Shown piece after piece: positions 1 through 8,685 of a DNA stretch of 64,000 bases; position 1 is the first letter of the stretch; each line of letters opens with the position of its first letter. A program made the translations under genes and the position numbers. The notes under the pieces were generated by a model that did no database searches, was not told the DNA's origin, and saw only the letters and a list, made by a program, of their open reading frames with translations. The DNA is from Eubacterium sp. (GTDB taxonomy: Bacteria > Bacillota > Clostridia > Oscillospirales > Acutalibacteraceae). The stretch lies in the NCBI GenBank assembly GCA_017463985.1, contig JAFUEH010000001.1, positions 1 to 64,000 of the forward strand, given 5' to 3'.

Positions 1-95
1 CTGGCAATATGGAAATCAAAAGATAACCATACCGCCAACTTGTATGCTCTATTTTTCTACTTTTACCAATTTTTCAACTATTCTTCTGAAAAACG

Positions 96-164
96 CCCCT
101 TAAGTATTTAATCCTTAAGGGGTATTTCGACAGACTGAAAGGACAGGCGCTTGCCTGTCCTTTT
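96..164 (-). terminator. Two tandem hairpins downstream of pduL
   Basis: Two hairpins lie beyond the pduL stop codon. The first to be transcribed has an 8-11 bp stem (138-148 with 153-163) and a GCTT loop. The second has a perfect 9-bp stem (96-104 with 114-122) and, on the minus strand, is followed by GCGTTTTTC. Together they look like a double intrinsic terminator for the minus-strand gene. Bases 1-95 are AT-rich and show nothing I can assign. Confidence 0.6.
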
Positions 165-179
165 ACTTCCAAAAAACAA

Positions 180-758
180 TTATTTAATCACAGTGCCCAT
201 GGTGTTTGGCTTCATACCGGCGGCATTTGCCTCGTCCGTGTCGATATGCATCGCCAGCGCATACTTTTCGGACACACGCACTACCACATCACCAAAGATG
301 AGGTTTCTGCCGTTTGCGCTCGGGATCTCTACCGAAACGATCTGGCCATTCGTCAAGCCAAGCTCCTCCGCATCCTGCGGCGTTGCATGGATATGACGCT
401 GCGCAGCGATAACGCCCTTGCTGATCTCGACCTCGCCCTTCGGGCCGACGAGCTTGCAGGTGCCGCTGCCATCGAGGTCGCCTGATTCTCTGACAGGCGC
501 TACGACACCGATCGAACGCGCGTCAGTCAGCGAAAGCTCTACCTGCGTCTCGGGTCTGACAGGGCCGAGAATCGACACGGCCGGGAACTCTCCCTTTGAG
601 CCGATCACTCTGACTCTTTCCTCGCAGGCGAACTGACCGGGCTGTGACAGCCACTTTTTGTTCGTCAGCTCATAGCCCTCTCCGAACAGGGTCGCCAGAT
701 CCTCAGCGGAAACATGAACGTGACGTGCTGAAATTTCAACTAATACCTGATTTGCCAT
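180..758 (-). CDS. pduL: Phosphate propanoyltransferase (PduL-type phosphotransacylase)
   Basis: Encodes 192 residues, a transferase moving acyl groups between CoA and inorganic phosphate (propanoyl-CoA or acetyl-CoA to the acyl phosphate). The family's zinc-binding histidine stretches are present: ISARHVHVS near the N-terminus and RHIHATP about two thirds along. The start at 758 is chosen because GGAGGAATAAAA precedes it; an upstream start at 827 would add 23 residues without a ribosome-binding site. No microcompartment shell genes are nearby, and the protein lacks an obvious encapsulation extension, so a free-standing phosphotransacetylase role in acetate formation is more likely than propanediol use. 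It is divergent from the uracil-DNA glycosylase gene. Confidence 0.92.
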   Translation of the reverse strand: MANQVLVEISARHVHVSAEDLATLFGEGYELTNKKWLSQPGQFACEERVRVIGSKGEFPAVSILGPVRPETQVELSLTDARSIGVVAPVRESGDLDGSGTCKLVGPKGEVEISKGVIAAQRHIHATPQDAEELGLTNGQIVSVEIPSANGRNLIFGDVVVRVSEKYALAMHIDTDEANAAGMKPNTMGTVIK

Positions 759-798
759 TTTTATTCCTCCAAAAATATATAAATCATTTTCCTTGCAT

Positions 799-845
799 AT
801 TTTAATACAAAATGAATTGTTTTTCAACCATTAATTTGATATTAT
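799..845. promoter_or_regulatory. Overlapping divergent sigma-A promoters of pduL and udg
   Basis: For pduL (minus strand): TTGAAA (822-827 as complement), 17-bp spacer, TAAAAT (799-804 as complement). For the glycosylase (plus strand): TTGTTT (817-822), 17-bp spacer, TATTAT (840-845). The two -35 boxes overlap, so the two promoters may interfere with each other. Assignment is by consensus only. Confidence 0.5.
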
Positions 846-882
846 AGAAATAGTTTAAGAGCCACAACGGAGGTGCGAAAAA

Positions 883-1446
883 ATGACGCTGGACGAGCTG
901 GAAATGAAATGTAAAGACTGTAACCGCTGCGCGCTGTGCGAGGGGCGTACGAATTTGGTCTTTGGCGTAGGAAAAAAGGACGCCGACATTATGCTGATCG
1001 GTGAAGGCCCGGGCGAGCAGGAGGATCTGCAAGGCGAGCCGTTTGTCGGCCGGAGCGGCAAGCTGCTGGATAAATTCTTAGAAAGTATTGATCTTTCGCG
1101 CGAAAAGAATGTGTATATCGCGAATATGGTCAAGTGCCGACCGCCGCACAATCGCGACCCAAAGCCCGAGGAGCAGGAGCTGTGCATTACCTGGCTGCGC
1201 GAGCAATTCAAATGTATTCGCCCAAAGCTGATTATTTGCGTCGGCAGGATCGCTGCGCAAAAGCTGATCTCTCCCGATTTTCGCGTGACGAAGCAGCACG
1301 GTGAATTCATTGAAAAGGGCGGTGTACTGATGATGGGTACCTTCCACCCGGCTGCGATTCTGCGCAATCCGAACAACAAAGAGCTGGCCTATCAGGACTG
1401 GCTGAAGGTGCGCGACAAAATTGAAGCACTTGGCATTGAAATATAA
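883..1446 (+). CDS. Uracil-DNA glycosylase, family 4 (iron-sulfur type)
   Basis: 187 residues, full length for the family. It excises uracil from DNA as the first step of base-excision repair. Visible signatures: cluster cysteines C13 and C16 with C85 and C101, the catalytic/uracil pocket motif GEGPGEQED (40-48), and the C-terminal HPAA loop (155-158). The start at 883 follows GGAGGTGCGAAAA. A strong bidirectional terminator separates it from the converging dnaC gene. Iron-sulfur UDGs typically hold a 4Fe-4S cluster; the four cysteines needed are all present. Confidence 0.93.
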   Translation: MTLDELEMKCKDCNRCALCEGRTNLVFGVGKKDADIMLIGEGPGEQEDLQGEPFVGRSGKLLDKFLESIDLSREKNVYIANMVKCRPPHNRDPKPEEQELCITWLREQFKCIRPKLIICVGRIAAQKLISPDFRVTKQHGEFIEKGGVLMMGTFHPAAILRNPNNKELAYQDWLKVRDKIEALGIEI

Positions 1447-1448
1447 GC

Positions 1449-1482
1449 AAACGGAGACTTCCACCCAGAAGTCTCCGTTTTT
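1449..1482. terminator. Bidirectional intrinsic terminator between udg and the dnaC-type gene
   Basis: A perfect 13-bp stem, AAACGGAGACTTC (1449-1461) with GAAGTCTCCGTTT (1468-1480), loop CACCCA, followed by T residues on the plus strand and preceded by A residues, so it can end transcription from both converging genes. Confidence 0.85.
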
Positions 1483-1490
1483 ATGATTCT

Positions 1491-2459
1491 TTATTTATTT
1501 CTGATATCCGTTCCTACCAAGGTCATTTTGACATATTCACCGTTGAGGCGGCTGGTAATGCGCTGATCGTATTTATCGAGCAGCTCGTCAAAATCATAGT
1601 TCGTACTAATGACGGTCGGTCTGCCTGACAGGATACGGCAATTAATGATATTATACAGCGTAGCCGTATTATACTGGTTTTCGATCTCCGTACCGAGGTC
1701 GTCAATGATCAGCAGGTCTGCTTGCAGCACCTTATCCTTCGTATAATCCAAACCGTTATCGCGGCCGAACATCTCATTGCGCAAATCGTCACAGATATTT
1801 TGACTGGTGCCGTAGCAAACCGACAAGCCGCTGTTGATCACGACATTGGCGATCGCCAGCGAAAGGTGCGTTTTGCCGAGTCCGGTCGAGCCGAGGAATA
1901 AAATATTTTTGCTGCCGCGCTGAAAGCCCTGCGCATAACGGAAGGCGGCGTCACTGATTTTTTCAGCGCGCTGGCGCGGTATGACAGAATTTTCCAGCGG
2001 CGTATCACTGTAATAATTAAGATCAAAGGTGTCAAAGGTACAACGCTCGAGCGGCGCAAAGCGACTGACCTCCCGACGCATAATATCCTTCAGCAGCTGC
2101 TTATGACAGGCGCACATTCTGCCGCCGATAAAGCCCTTGTCCTCACAATGCGGACAGATAAAATCCGGCTTCATCGCGTCCTCATCATAGCCGTTTTGGG
2201 TCAGGACGGCATTGCGCTGCGCCACCAGCGCCTTACTTTTTGCCTTCAGCTCCTCCAGCTTGGCCGGCGCTTCCTCCTTGAGGAAAAAGAGCCGTGAGAT
2301 CTCCAGTCCGACGCCGGCAAGCTCACGCTGAAGCTTGTCCACCTCGGGCAGCTTACGGCGAATTTCCTCTCGGCGTTCCTCAGCAATCAGCTCGGCACGC
2401 TCGCGTCGGCGCTCCAGCTCACGCTCCGCCTTGCGGTAAATATCGTTAGAATAAGGCAT
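1491..2459 (-). CDS. DnaC/DnaI-type helicase loader ATPase
   Basis: 322 residues. AAA+ ATPase that loads the replicative helicase onto DNA. The N-terminal ~85 residues are charged and helical, probably the helicase-binding part. A zinc-binding set follows (C102, C105, C116, C118), then Walker A GSTGLGKT (190-197) and Walker B LLIIDDLG near 245. The DnaD-domain gene ends 11 bp upstream, and the two form an operon, the common Firmicutes arrangement of replication-restart proteins. AT the 5' end, AAGGAGGCTGACG precedes the start. The family also includes IS21-type IstB proteins, but the zinc cluster and the DnaD neighbour favour the replication role. Confidence 0.9.
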   Translation of the reverse strand: MPYSNDIYRKAERELERRRERAELIAEERREEIRRKLPEVDKLQRELAGVGLEISRLFFLKEEAPAKLEELKAKSKALVAQRNAVLTQNGYDEDAMKPDFICPHCEDKGFIGGRMCACHKQLLKDIMRREVSRFAPLERCTFDTFDLNYYSDTPLENSVIPRQRAEKISDAAFRYAQGFQRGSKNILFLGSTGLGKTHLSLAIANVVINSGLSVCYGTSQNICDDLRNEMFGRDNGLDYTKDKVLQADLLIIDDLGTEIENQYNTATLYNIINCRILSGRPTVISTNYDFDELLDKYDQRITSRLNGEYVKMTLVGTDIRNK

Positions 2460-2470
2460 CGTCAGCCTCC

Positions 2471-3463
2471 TTAAATATCATAATCGTCATTCAACAACGC
2501 TTTTTTCTTAATTTCTTCTATATCAAACGACGGCGCGCGCTTCAGCTTACCGTCTTTTTTAGCGCGCCGATCGCCGTCCTTAGGCGCCGCCTTGACATCC
2601 GCCGGTGTACGAAAGCTCTTGCGCTTCCACTCTTTGAGAATATTGTCAACTGTTTTGAGGCTGCGCTTATCCTCGTCGTTGTACTTTTTCATCGTATTGC
2701 AGGCAAAGAATACCATCTCTTTGTCAAAATCCTGCAGCCAGCGCGTCAGCATTTTCTGCTGTGTGGCTGTCGGCTTGCGGTAATCGAATTCACACAAGGC
2801 CAGTACCTCGCCCCACAGCTCGTCTGCGTTCTCCAGGCGCTGCAGCTTATCAGAGGCCGCCTCCAGCGTCGTCACCTCATCCGTAGCCCACTCCTTTGCC
2901 ATACTCTGCAGTGTGCGCATCGTCATATTTTTACCGGCGTCACGCTGCGCTTTATAATATTCCAGCAGGGTCAGTACTACCGGCACGGTCAGGCCGTAAT
3001 AGGTTACCATATTGACCAGATTGCTTTTCATCGAGGCACTAAGAGAGGAAGCTAAAATACGCTCAGCACCGCGCAAAAGGTCGGCAATTTCCGGCGTTTC
3101 AGCACAAATACGAACAATGTCCTTCGGCGTCAGGTTCGGCATCGGCAGAGCCTCGAAGGCCTTCTTAGGCGCTGTCTCCGTCACTGTTTCACTTTCCGCC
3201 GGCGGCTCCGGCATGGCACCCTGTGCCGACAGCAGCCCCTCCTCTGCCCAATAGGCAAGGCAATCCTCAATCATTGTCACCGGCTTGCCTAAACGCTCTG
3301 CTAAGAACGAAGCCTCCGCCGCGCCGTTTTCAGAAAGCAGGAGCAGCAGCACCTTCAACTGAAGCTCGCTGGCAAATTTCAGGCTGTTTTGGATCACCGT
3401 AGCCGGTACGCACACAACGCCGTCGCGCCACACATCCCCTGTCGGTAAAATCGTATACTTCAT
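2471..3463 (-). CDS. DnaD-domain replication initiation/restart protein
   Basis: 330 residues. Contains the DnaB_2/DnaD-type helical repeat: the segment around DLLRGAERILASSLSASMKSN and the following YYG-containing helix (centre of protein), and a second copy near WGEVLALCEFDYRKPTATQQ toward the C-terminus. The N-terminal ~85 residues resemble a winged helix. The family helps remodel DNA and bring the helicase loader to origins. The start at 3463 is preferred over 3484 because AAAGGAG sits 7 bases upstream. It is the first gene of the pair with the DnaC-type loader. Confidence 0.85.
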   Translation of the reverse strand: MKYTILPTGDVWRDGVVCVPATVIQNSLKFASELQLKVLLLLLSENGAAEASFLAERLGKPVTMIEDCLAYWAEEGLLSAQGAMPEPPAESETVTETAPKKAFEALPMPNLTPKDIVRICAETPEIADLLRGAERILASSLSASMKSNLVNMVTYYGLTVPVVLTLLEYYKAQRDAGKNMTMRTLQSMAKEWATDEVTTLEAASDKLQRLENADELWGEVLALCEFDYRKPTATQQKMLTRWLQDFDKEMVFFACNTMKKYNDEDKRSLKTVDNILKEWKRKSFRTPADVKAAPKDGDRRAKKDGKLKRAPSFDIEEIKKKALLNDDYDI

Positions 3464-3538
3464 CGCTGCACTCCTTTCATTCATCGGTATTTATCATTGT
3501 AACAAAAAATAACGGACGTGTAAATATCTAATCAAAAA

Positions 3539-4765
3539 TTAATTAGGTCTCCCGTTGGTTTCGTGTCTCCTGCGATTAAGTAAAATGGCAATACAGATAC
3601 CTTCCCCTATACAGGCAAGACTTGTAGCGGCGGCAACAATAATAGCGGCAATCGTCACACCTCTACTCAAGGAAGTCGGCTGCTTCGTAGGATTATTTTG
3701 CTGGTACGGATCAGCACCAGGCTCGTCGTCCGCTATGAATTCAATATCTGAAGCTTTCGCATTAAAATGGACAGCGGCAAAGGATAACGCATCGTTATAC
3801 GCATCAATCGTAATACTGTTCCATCTTGTCTCATTGCCTTCGTAGTAGATATCTGTCAAGTTGTTGCAATCCTCAAATGCGCCCCTTTCTATGCTCGCTA
3901 CCCCGTCCGGGATGGATACGCTTGATAAGTTTGTGCATTCTTCAAATACAAACGCTTCTATGCTGGTTACGCTTTCAGGGATTGCAACACTTGTTAAGAC
4001 CTCACAACCGCAAAACGCATATTCGTCAATGCTAGTTACGCTATCCGGTATAGTTACGCTTGACAGGTTGAAGCATTCTTCAAAGGCGCTTTCACCGATG
4101 CTGGTTACAGTATCGGGTATGACAACACTTGTTAACCCTACACAACCACCAAATGTGCCTTCATCGATGCTCGTTACACTATTACCTATTGTTATGTTCG
4201 TCAAGCCCGTACAACCACCAAATACATATCTGCCTAAGCTTGTTACCTGATCAGGTATTTCAATGCTTGTCAGACTTTCGCACAACTCAAAAGCTCCGTC
4301 GCCTATAGTTGATAGGTTGCTTGGCAATATGATACGTGCTAAGTTGGAACACTCCGCAAACGCTCCTTGATCTATGCTCGTTACGCTGTCAGGCAGTGCT
4401 ACGCCTGTTAAACTTGTACAATTATCAAATGCATAAGCGCCTATACTGGTTATACCGTCAGGAATTGTCAGACTTCTTAAGTTAACACAACCGCTAAATG
4501 CATAAGGCGCAATACTGGTGACGCCTTGATTAATAACGACAATATTGACGGAGCTATCCGGCACGTCTTGACAAGAAATAAGCATATCGCCTGTTCCGCT
4601 TATGACGAGTTCGCCTGTTGTATAGTCAAAGGTGTATGTAACATTGTCTCCACAGGAACCGGTAAGCTTTTCAACAGCATAAGCATGAAAGCTTAGCGCT
4701 GCCATCAGGCTGAGGAGCACACCGAAAGATACGATCACCGATATAAGTTGTTTTGTCTTTTTCAT
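3539..4765 (-). CDS. BspA-like leucine-rich-repeat surface protein with C-terminal membrane anchor
   Basis: 408 residues. A signal peptide (MKKTKQLISVIVSFGVLL...AYA) leads into ten or so ~23-residue repeats of the type 'TSIGESAFEECFNLSSVTIP', the LRR_5/BspA family, and then a linker and a C-terminal hydrophobic segment (GVTIAAIIVAAATSLACIG...) followed by an RRR-containing tail. Such proteins are exported and membrane-held and usually mediate binding to other cells or surfaces. The start at 4765 follows AGGAGGTATTTT. The gene lies directly behind a structured leader with a terminator hairpin (4803-4959), so its expression is probably controlled by attenuation. The binding partner is unknown. 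Confidence 0.85.
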   Translation of the reverse strand: MKKTKQLISVIVSFGVLLSLMAALSFHAYAVEKLTGSCGDNVTYTFDYTTGELVISGTGDMLISCQDVPDSSVNIVVINQGVTSIAPYAFSGCVNLRSLTIPDGITSIGAYAFDNCTSLTGVALPDSVTSIDQGAFAECSNLARIILPSNLSTIGDGAFELCESLTSIEIPDQVTSLGRYVFGGCTGLTNITIGNSVTSIDEGTFGGCVGLTSVVIPDTVTSIGESAFEECFNLSSVTIPDSVTSIDEYAFCGCEVLTSVAIPESVTSIEAFVFEECTNLSSVSIPDGVASIERGAFEDCNNLTDIYYEGNETRWNSITIDAYNDALSFAAVHFNAKASDIEFIADDEPGADPYQQNNPTKQPTSLSRGVTIAAIIVAAATSLACIGEGICIAILLNRRRHETNGRPN

Positions 4766-4802
4766 AAAATACCTCCTAAAAATTGTTTCACAAAACAAAA
4801 AA

Positions 4803-4959
4803 TGCGTACAGCCGAAGCCATACGCAATAAAACGCACAGCTCCGATTGTCGCCAAACAAAGTAAATCACAATAGCATTAAGCACGTGAAATTAGAGCGCG
4901 CGTTTTTAACAAATAAAAACACGTGCTTTAACGCTAAAATAATATCTACTTTGTTTGGC
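4803..4959 (-). ncRNA. Riboswitch-like leader RNA with terminator, copy 1
   Basis: In minus-strand direction: a 13-bp outer stem (4947-4959 with 4851-4863), a 4-bp stem (4932-4935 with 4872-4875), a 9-bp stem containing CACGTG (4920-4928 with 4879-4887), an apical TTTTTA/TAAAAA hairpin, then a terminator hairpin (4821-4826 with 4803-4808) followed by ATTTTTTG and, ~25 bases on, the LRR gene's ribosome-binding site. GCTGTGCG between outer stem and terminator can pair with CGTATGGC of the terminator's first arm, giving an alternative antiterminator. A second copy with compensatory base changes lies at 34689-34840. The class was not recognised. Confidence 0.6.
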
Positions 4960-5214
4960 AATTTCATTGTATCATTGCGCCGAATTATTGTCAAGAAATA
5001 TGAATAGTCTATAGCAGGATAAATATGATGCTGTGAAAACAGCAAAGCAAAAGTTTCTGCGCACACACGCGGGCACCGCAACAGTCCCTGTTCACACCGC
5101 ACAAAAAGCAACGCAGTGAAATTTTGTGCGGAGAGGAGAAACAGTCGAAGCTGTCATTCACAAAATGATTTTCGTTTTGTGTCGACAGCGGAGGATGTTT
5201 GGACGACATTGCCC

Positions 5215-5252
5215 TGTTCGAGCCACGTAATCCGATTGCTCCAAACAAAAAA
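5215..5252 (+). repeat. Inverted partial copy of the tRNA-Gly 3' end
   Basis: The plus strand repeats the T-arm, acceptor 3' strand, CCA and downstream flank of the minus-strand tRNA-Gly gene (5276-5310), with one 4-base insertion and an A/T change. The two copies face each other around the terminator hairpin at 5248-5272. No matching 5' half is seen, so this is not a functional tRNA. Confidence 0.65.
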
Positions 5253-5273
5253 GACACCTAACGGTGTCTTTTG
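5248..5273. terminator. Terminator hairpin between tRNA-Gly and its inverted 3' copy
   Basis: AAAAGACACC, loop TAAC, GGTGTCTTTT: a symmetrical hairpin with A/T runs on both sides that ends the tRNA-Gly transcript on the minus strand. Confidence 0.75.
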
Positions 5274-5275
5274 TT

Positions 5276-5351
5276 TGGAGCGGATTACGAGGCTCGAACT
5301 CGCTACCTCCACCTTGGCAAGGTGGCGCTCTACCGGATGAGCTAAATCCGC
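5276..5351 (-). tRNA. tRNA-Gly (anticodon GCC)
   Basis: 76 bases on the minus strand with a 7-bp acceptor stem GCGGATT/AATCCGC, a D-arm, the anticodon stem-loop CCACC-TTGCCAA-GGTGG (anticodon GCC), the T-arm with GTTCGAGCC, discriminator T and an encoded CCA. All arms pair. It stands alone, followed by its own terminator. Confidence 0.95.
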
Positions 5352-5776
5352 ATTGCATAAGTAATTATACATACTTCCCTGCCATTTGTCAAGAAAAATA
5401 TCATATAAAATAAAAATAAAATTACTGCAATTAGAACACCTATTCTATTGACAAAAGTGTCATAATATGTTACCTTTTTGTTACCTATCAGATTGTCAAC
5501 ATTTTGTTTCATTCTTTGCTCACGCAATGAATTTACAATATATTGTATTTAAAAAGGAAACGCATCTGCTATTTTGTTATTTTCAAAGATTACATTTTGG
5601 ATAAAATAGCCGGTCCTTCCTTTTCATTGCTGACACAGTCTGTTATAATAATTAGCGTATATTGCTATACATATAATTATTTTTAAAATTCATACTATTG
5701 ATATAATCATTTTTGCACTCATGGCAAATTCGTTTAAACAGGCAGGCGGTGCGCCGTACTGCCTTAGGGAGATATT
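5352..5776. other. AT-rich non-coding stretch before murA
   Basis: No convincing gene. Contains a perfect 14-bp palindrome (5534-5547), an 8-bp inverted repeat GCTATTTT/AAAATAGC (5568-5575, 5603-5610), and a TATAAT box (5644-5649) with a weak TTTTCA 17 bp upstream that may be the murA promoter. A 61-codon minus-strand frame here overlaps the tRNA and is not called. Confidence 0.4.
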
Positions 5777-7066
5777 ATGGAAAATTTTGTAATCAACGGC
5801 GGACGCGAGCTGTTCGGTGAAGTGAATATCAGCGGCGCCAAAAACGCGGCGGTGGCAATTATCCCTGCGGCGATTTTGGCCGGTGATGTCGTCAGAATTG
5901 AAAATATTCCGCAGATCAGCGATGTCCAGCTGATTATTGAAATACTGGACCGTCTCGGCGCTAAGATAAGGCTGATTAATCGCGATACGATTGAAATTGA
6001 CACGAAGAACGTGCAGTTCCAAAGCGTACCTTACGAGTTGACCTCCAGCTTCCGCGCCAGCTATTACCTGATCGGCGCTATGCTCGGCAGATTCAAGAGA
6101 GCCGAGGTAGCCATGCCAGGCGGCTGTAACTTCGGCGTGCGCCCGATTGACCTGCACATCAAGGGCTTTGAGATGCTCGGCGCAAAGGTTGACACCGTTG
6201 AAGGCATGGTCGTTGCAGAGGCGGATAAGCTGATCGGCACCTCCGTGTATATGGATCAGGTCTCTGTTGGCGCTACCATCAACGTCATGCTGGCCGCCGT
6301 ACTCGCCAGAGGGCTGACGATTATCGAAAATGCAGCGAAGGAACCGCACATCGTTGATTTGGCGAACTTCCTGAACTCCATGGGCGCTGACGTACGCGGC
6401 GCCGGTACAGACGTTATCAAGATCCGCGGTGTGGAGAAGATGCACGGCTGCACCTATTCCATCATCCCCGATCAGATCGAAGCCGGTACCTATATGGTGG
6501 CGGCAGCGGCCTGCGGCGGCGATGTTTTGGTGAAAAATGTCATTCCGAAGCACCTTGAATCGATCTCTGCAAAGCTGCTCGAGGCCGGTGCAGAAATTAT
6601 TGAATACGACGACGCGGTGCGCGTCACACGCTTTAAGCCGCTCAAAAAATGCAACGTAAAAACTATGCCGCATCCCGGTTTTCCAACGGATATGCAGCCG
6701 CAGATGTGCGTGCTGCTCACGGTAGCGAACGGCACCAGCATTCTTTCCGAAAGCGTTTGGGATAACCGTTTTCAATACGTCGGTCAGCTGTTGCGCATGG
6801 GCGCAAACATTCAGGTAGACGGCGGCAAGGTCGCCATCATTGAGGGCGTGAACCGCCTGGAGGGCTGCGAGGTCAAGGCGACTGACCTGCGTGCCGGTGC
6901 TGCACTGATCATCGCCGGTCTGCTGGCGGACGGCACCACAACAGTGGAAAATATTCAGTACATCGACAGAGGCTACGAGGACGTAGTCGCAAAGTTTTCA
7001 GCACTCGGTGCCGACATTCGACGCGTGACCGTCAAGGAGCCTGTAACCATCGAAAATGCAGGCTAA
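5777..7066 (+). CDS. murA: UDP-N-acetylglucosamine 1-carboxyvinyltransferase (MurA)
   Basis: 429 residues. Transfers enolpyruvate from PEP to UDP-GlcNAc, the first committed step of peptidoglycan synthesis in the cytoplasm. Key residues are visible: K22-N23 in SGAKNA and the PEP-reacting cysteine C117 in MPGGCNFG, followed by RPIDLHIKGF. The retained cysteine predicts ordinary fosfomycin sensitivity. Length is typical of the family and the two-lobed alpha/beta repeat pattern is intact. The start follows TTAGGGAGATATT. An intrinsic terminator follows directly. Confidence 0.96.
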   Translation: MENFVINGGRELFGEVNISGAKNAAVAIIPAAILAGDVVRIENIPQISDVQLIIEILDRLGAKIRLINRDTIEIDTKNVQFQSVPYELTSSFRASYYLIGAMLGRFKRAEVAMPGGCNFGVRPIDLHIKGFEMLGAKVDTVEGMVVAEADKLIGTSVYMDQVSVGATINVMLAAVLARGLTIIENAAKEPHIVDLANFLNSMGADVRGAGTDVIKIRGVEKMHGCTYSIIPDQIEAGTYMVAAAACGGDVLVKNVIPKHLESISAKLLEAGAEIIEYDDAVRVTRFKPLKKCNVKTMPHPGFPTDMQPQMCVLLTVANGTSILSESVWDNRFQYVGQLLRMGANIQVDGGKVAIIEGVNRLEGCEVKATDLRAGAALIIAGLLADGTTTVENIQYIDRGYEDVVAKFSALGADIRRVTVKEPVTIENAG

Positions 7067-7075
7067 ATCGAAACG

Positions 7076-7102
7076 AAAAGGGCTAGTGACTAGCCCTTTT
7101 TT
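7076..7102 (+). terminator. Intrinsic terminator after murA
   Basis: 11-bp stem AAAAGGGCTAG (7076-7086) with CTAGCCCTTTT (7090-7100), loop TGA, then TT. Confidence 0.85.
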
Positions 7103-7148
7103 AAATAACAGTAGCCATACTGATTAAATTGTTAACGGAGATACAGCT

Positions 7149-7937
7149 ATGTCTAAGGCATGTCAGCTCTTTTCGGGCAGCAGCGGCAATTCTATATGGA
7201 TCGCATCGGGTGAAACAAAAATTTTAGTGGACGCCGGCGTATCGGCAAAGCGCATTGAACAGGCGCTGATGAACCTTGGTGAAAGTGCCGGCGAGCTGAG
7301 CGCTATATTGGTAACACACGAACACGCCGATCATATCAGCGGCGTCAGGGTACTGGCATCGCGCTACGGTATTCCCGTATTGGCTGACAGTAACGTACTG
7401 CTCAAAATGTACGAGGACGGCAAGCTGAACGATAAGGTCATCACCGCGCCGATTGAAGCGACAATGTCGCTGGACGGTGTAGAAATCAAGCCGTTCGCAC
7501 TCAGCCACGACAGCGTGGCGTGCTACGGCTACCGTTTTAACCTGCCTGACGGGCGCAGTGTAGCGGTGTGCACCGATACCGGCTACATAACGGCAGCAGC
7601 AAAGGACGCGCTGACTGGCTGCGATCTGGTATTTCTGGAATCCAACCACGAGGTAATGATGCTGGAAAACGGGCCGTACCCTTACCTGCTCAAGCAACGC
7701 ATCCTGTCGCGCAAGGGTCATCTTTCTAACAGCGACTGTGCTGCTTATGCGACAGAGCTGGTGTCCGCCGGCACCACACGCTTAGTGCTTTCACACCTCA
7801 GCCGCGAAAACAACTTCCCCGAGATCGCACGGCAGACGACTGTCGCTGCGCTGACAGCGGCAGGCTTTAAAGAAAACACAGATTACCGTCTGCGGGTTTC
7901 CGCACCGGAAAACCGAGAAAGGCCGATCCTTTTATGA
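7149..7937 (+). CDS. MBL-fold metallo-hydrolase, YycJ/WalJ-like
   Basis: 262 residues. Metallo-beta-lactamase fold with the metal motif THEHADH (56-62), the aspartate in CTDTGY, and later histidines in ESNHE and LSHLS. The YycJ group comprises probable double-strand 5'-3' DNA exonucleases linked to cell-wall homeostasis and mismatch repair. The start follows ACGGAGATACAGCT. Its stop overlaps the rlmH start by 4 bases (ATGA), matching the common yycJ/rlmH neighbourhood in Firmicutes, so translation is probably coupled. The nuclease role is a family inference. Confidence 0.85.
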   Translation: MSKACQLFSGSSGNSIWIASGETKILVDAGVSAKRIEQALMNLGESAGELSAILVTHEHADHISGVRVLASRYGIPVLADSNVLLKMYEDGKLNDKVITAPIEATMSLDGVEIKPFALSHDSVACYGYRFNLPDGRSVAVCTDTGYITAAAKDALTGCDLVFLESNHEVMMLENGPYPYLLKQRILSRKGHLSNSDCAAYATELVSAGTTRLVLSHLSRENNFPEIARQTTVAALTAAGFKENTDYRLRVSAPENRERPILL

Positions 7938-8416
7938 TGAAAGTAACTGTTATCGCCGTCGGCAGGCTGAAAGAAAAATATCTGACAGAAGGATGTGCAG
8001 AATACCTAAAACGGCTGCACACCTTTGCCAAAGTGAACATAGTAGAGATCAACGAATACCGCTGCAGCGAAAATCCTTTGCCGGCAGAAATTGAAACGGT
8101 CAAAAGCAAAGAGGGCGAAGCGATCCTTGCCAAGCTCCCGAAGGGCGCTTACGTGATACCGCTGTGCATTGAGGGAAAACAGCTTTCCAGTGAGGCGCTG
8201 TCAGCACAAGTTAGCAACACGGCCATCCAAGGCTTCAGCGAGCTGGTGTTCATCATCGGCGGTTCGTTCGGCCTTTCTGACGCAGTAAAGCAGCGCGGCG
8301 AGCTGTGCCTTTCCTTCGGTAAGCTCACGCTGCCCCATCAGTTAATGCGCTTAGTGCTGCTGGAACAAATCTACCGCGCCTTTGCGATCGCAAACCACAC
8401 AAAATATCATAAATAA
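7934..8416 (+). CDS. rlmH: 23S rRNA (pseudouridine1915-N3)-methyltransferase RlmH
   Basis: 160 residues, the family's usual length. A SPOUT-class enzyme that methylates pseudouridine 1915 of 23S rRNA late in ribosome assembly. Diagnostic motifs: FIIGGSFGLS for SAM binding in the trefoil knot, and the C-terminal LTLPHQLMRLVLLEQIYRA followed by NHTKYHK. Translationally coupled to the MBL hydrolase gene. Confidence 0.95.
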   Translation: MMKVTVIAVGRLKEKYLTEGCAEYLKRLHTFAKVNIVEINEYRCSENPLPAEIETVKSKEGEAILAKLPKGAYVIPLCIEGKQLSSEALSAQVSNTAIQGFSELVFIIGGSFGLSDAVKQRGELCLSFGKLTLPHQLMRLVLLEQIYRAFAIANHTKYHK

Positions 8417-8476
8417 CTCTTATTGTAGCTTCTTCGATACGTTAAGAGACTTTCGAAAAAGGAGCAGAATTTCGTT

Positions 8477-8519
8477 TTTTGCGAGCGGGAGCTGTACATT
8501 GGTACCGCCCCCGAGCAAA
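8477..8519. repeat. Imperfect inverted repeat in the rlmH downstream region
   Basis: TTTTGC...GCAAAA arms with inner partly paired segments around GTAC...GTAC. It has the look of a small palindromic intergenic element. No second copy was found in the window. Confidence 0.3.
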
Positions 8520-8533
8520 AGACGGAAAACGCC

Positions 8534-8568
8534 AAAGGCCTTGCAAGCTCGATGCTTGCAAGGCCTTT
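8534..8568. terminator. Strong bidirectional terminator after rlmH
   Basis: A perfect 15-bp stem, AAAGGCCTTGCAAGC with its complement GCTTGCAAGGCCTTT, loop TCGAT, lies between converging genes. Confidence 0.8.
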
Positions 8569-8685
8569 AATATAGTTTGGTCGTTGTGTATTATGAATTT
8601 GTATGCCATTTGATCTTACGAGCATTTACTTAGCGCCTTCAATAATCCGGCGTGGTTATGCCCTTTTGCGAATGGCTGTTATGAT

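Noticed and set aside
5215-5252. Second functional tRNA on the plus strand
   Set aside because: Only a 3' part is present, with a 4-base insertion and no matching 5' half.
5342-5527. 61-codon minus-strand frame with a hydrophobic segment
   Set aside because: It overlaps the tRNA-Gly gene, has no ribosome-binding site and lies in AT-rich non-coding DNA.
8407-8625. 72-codon minus-strand frame downstream of rlmH
   Set aside because: It covers a terminator and an inverted repeat and has no ribosome-binding site.
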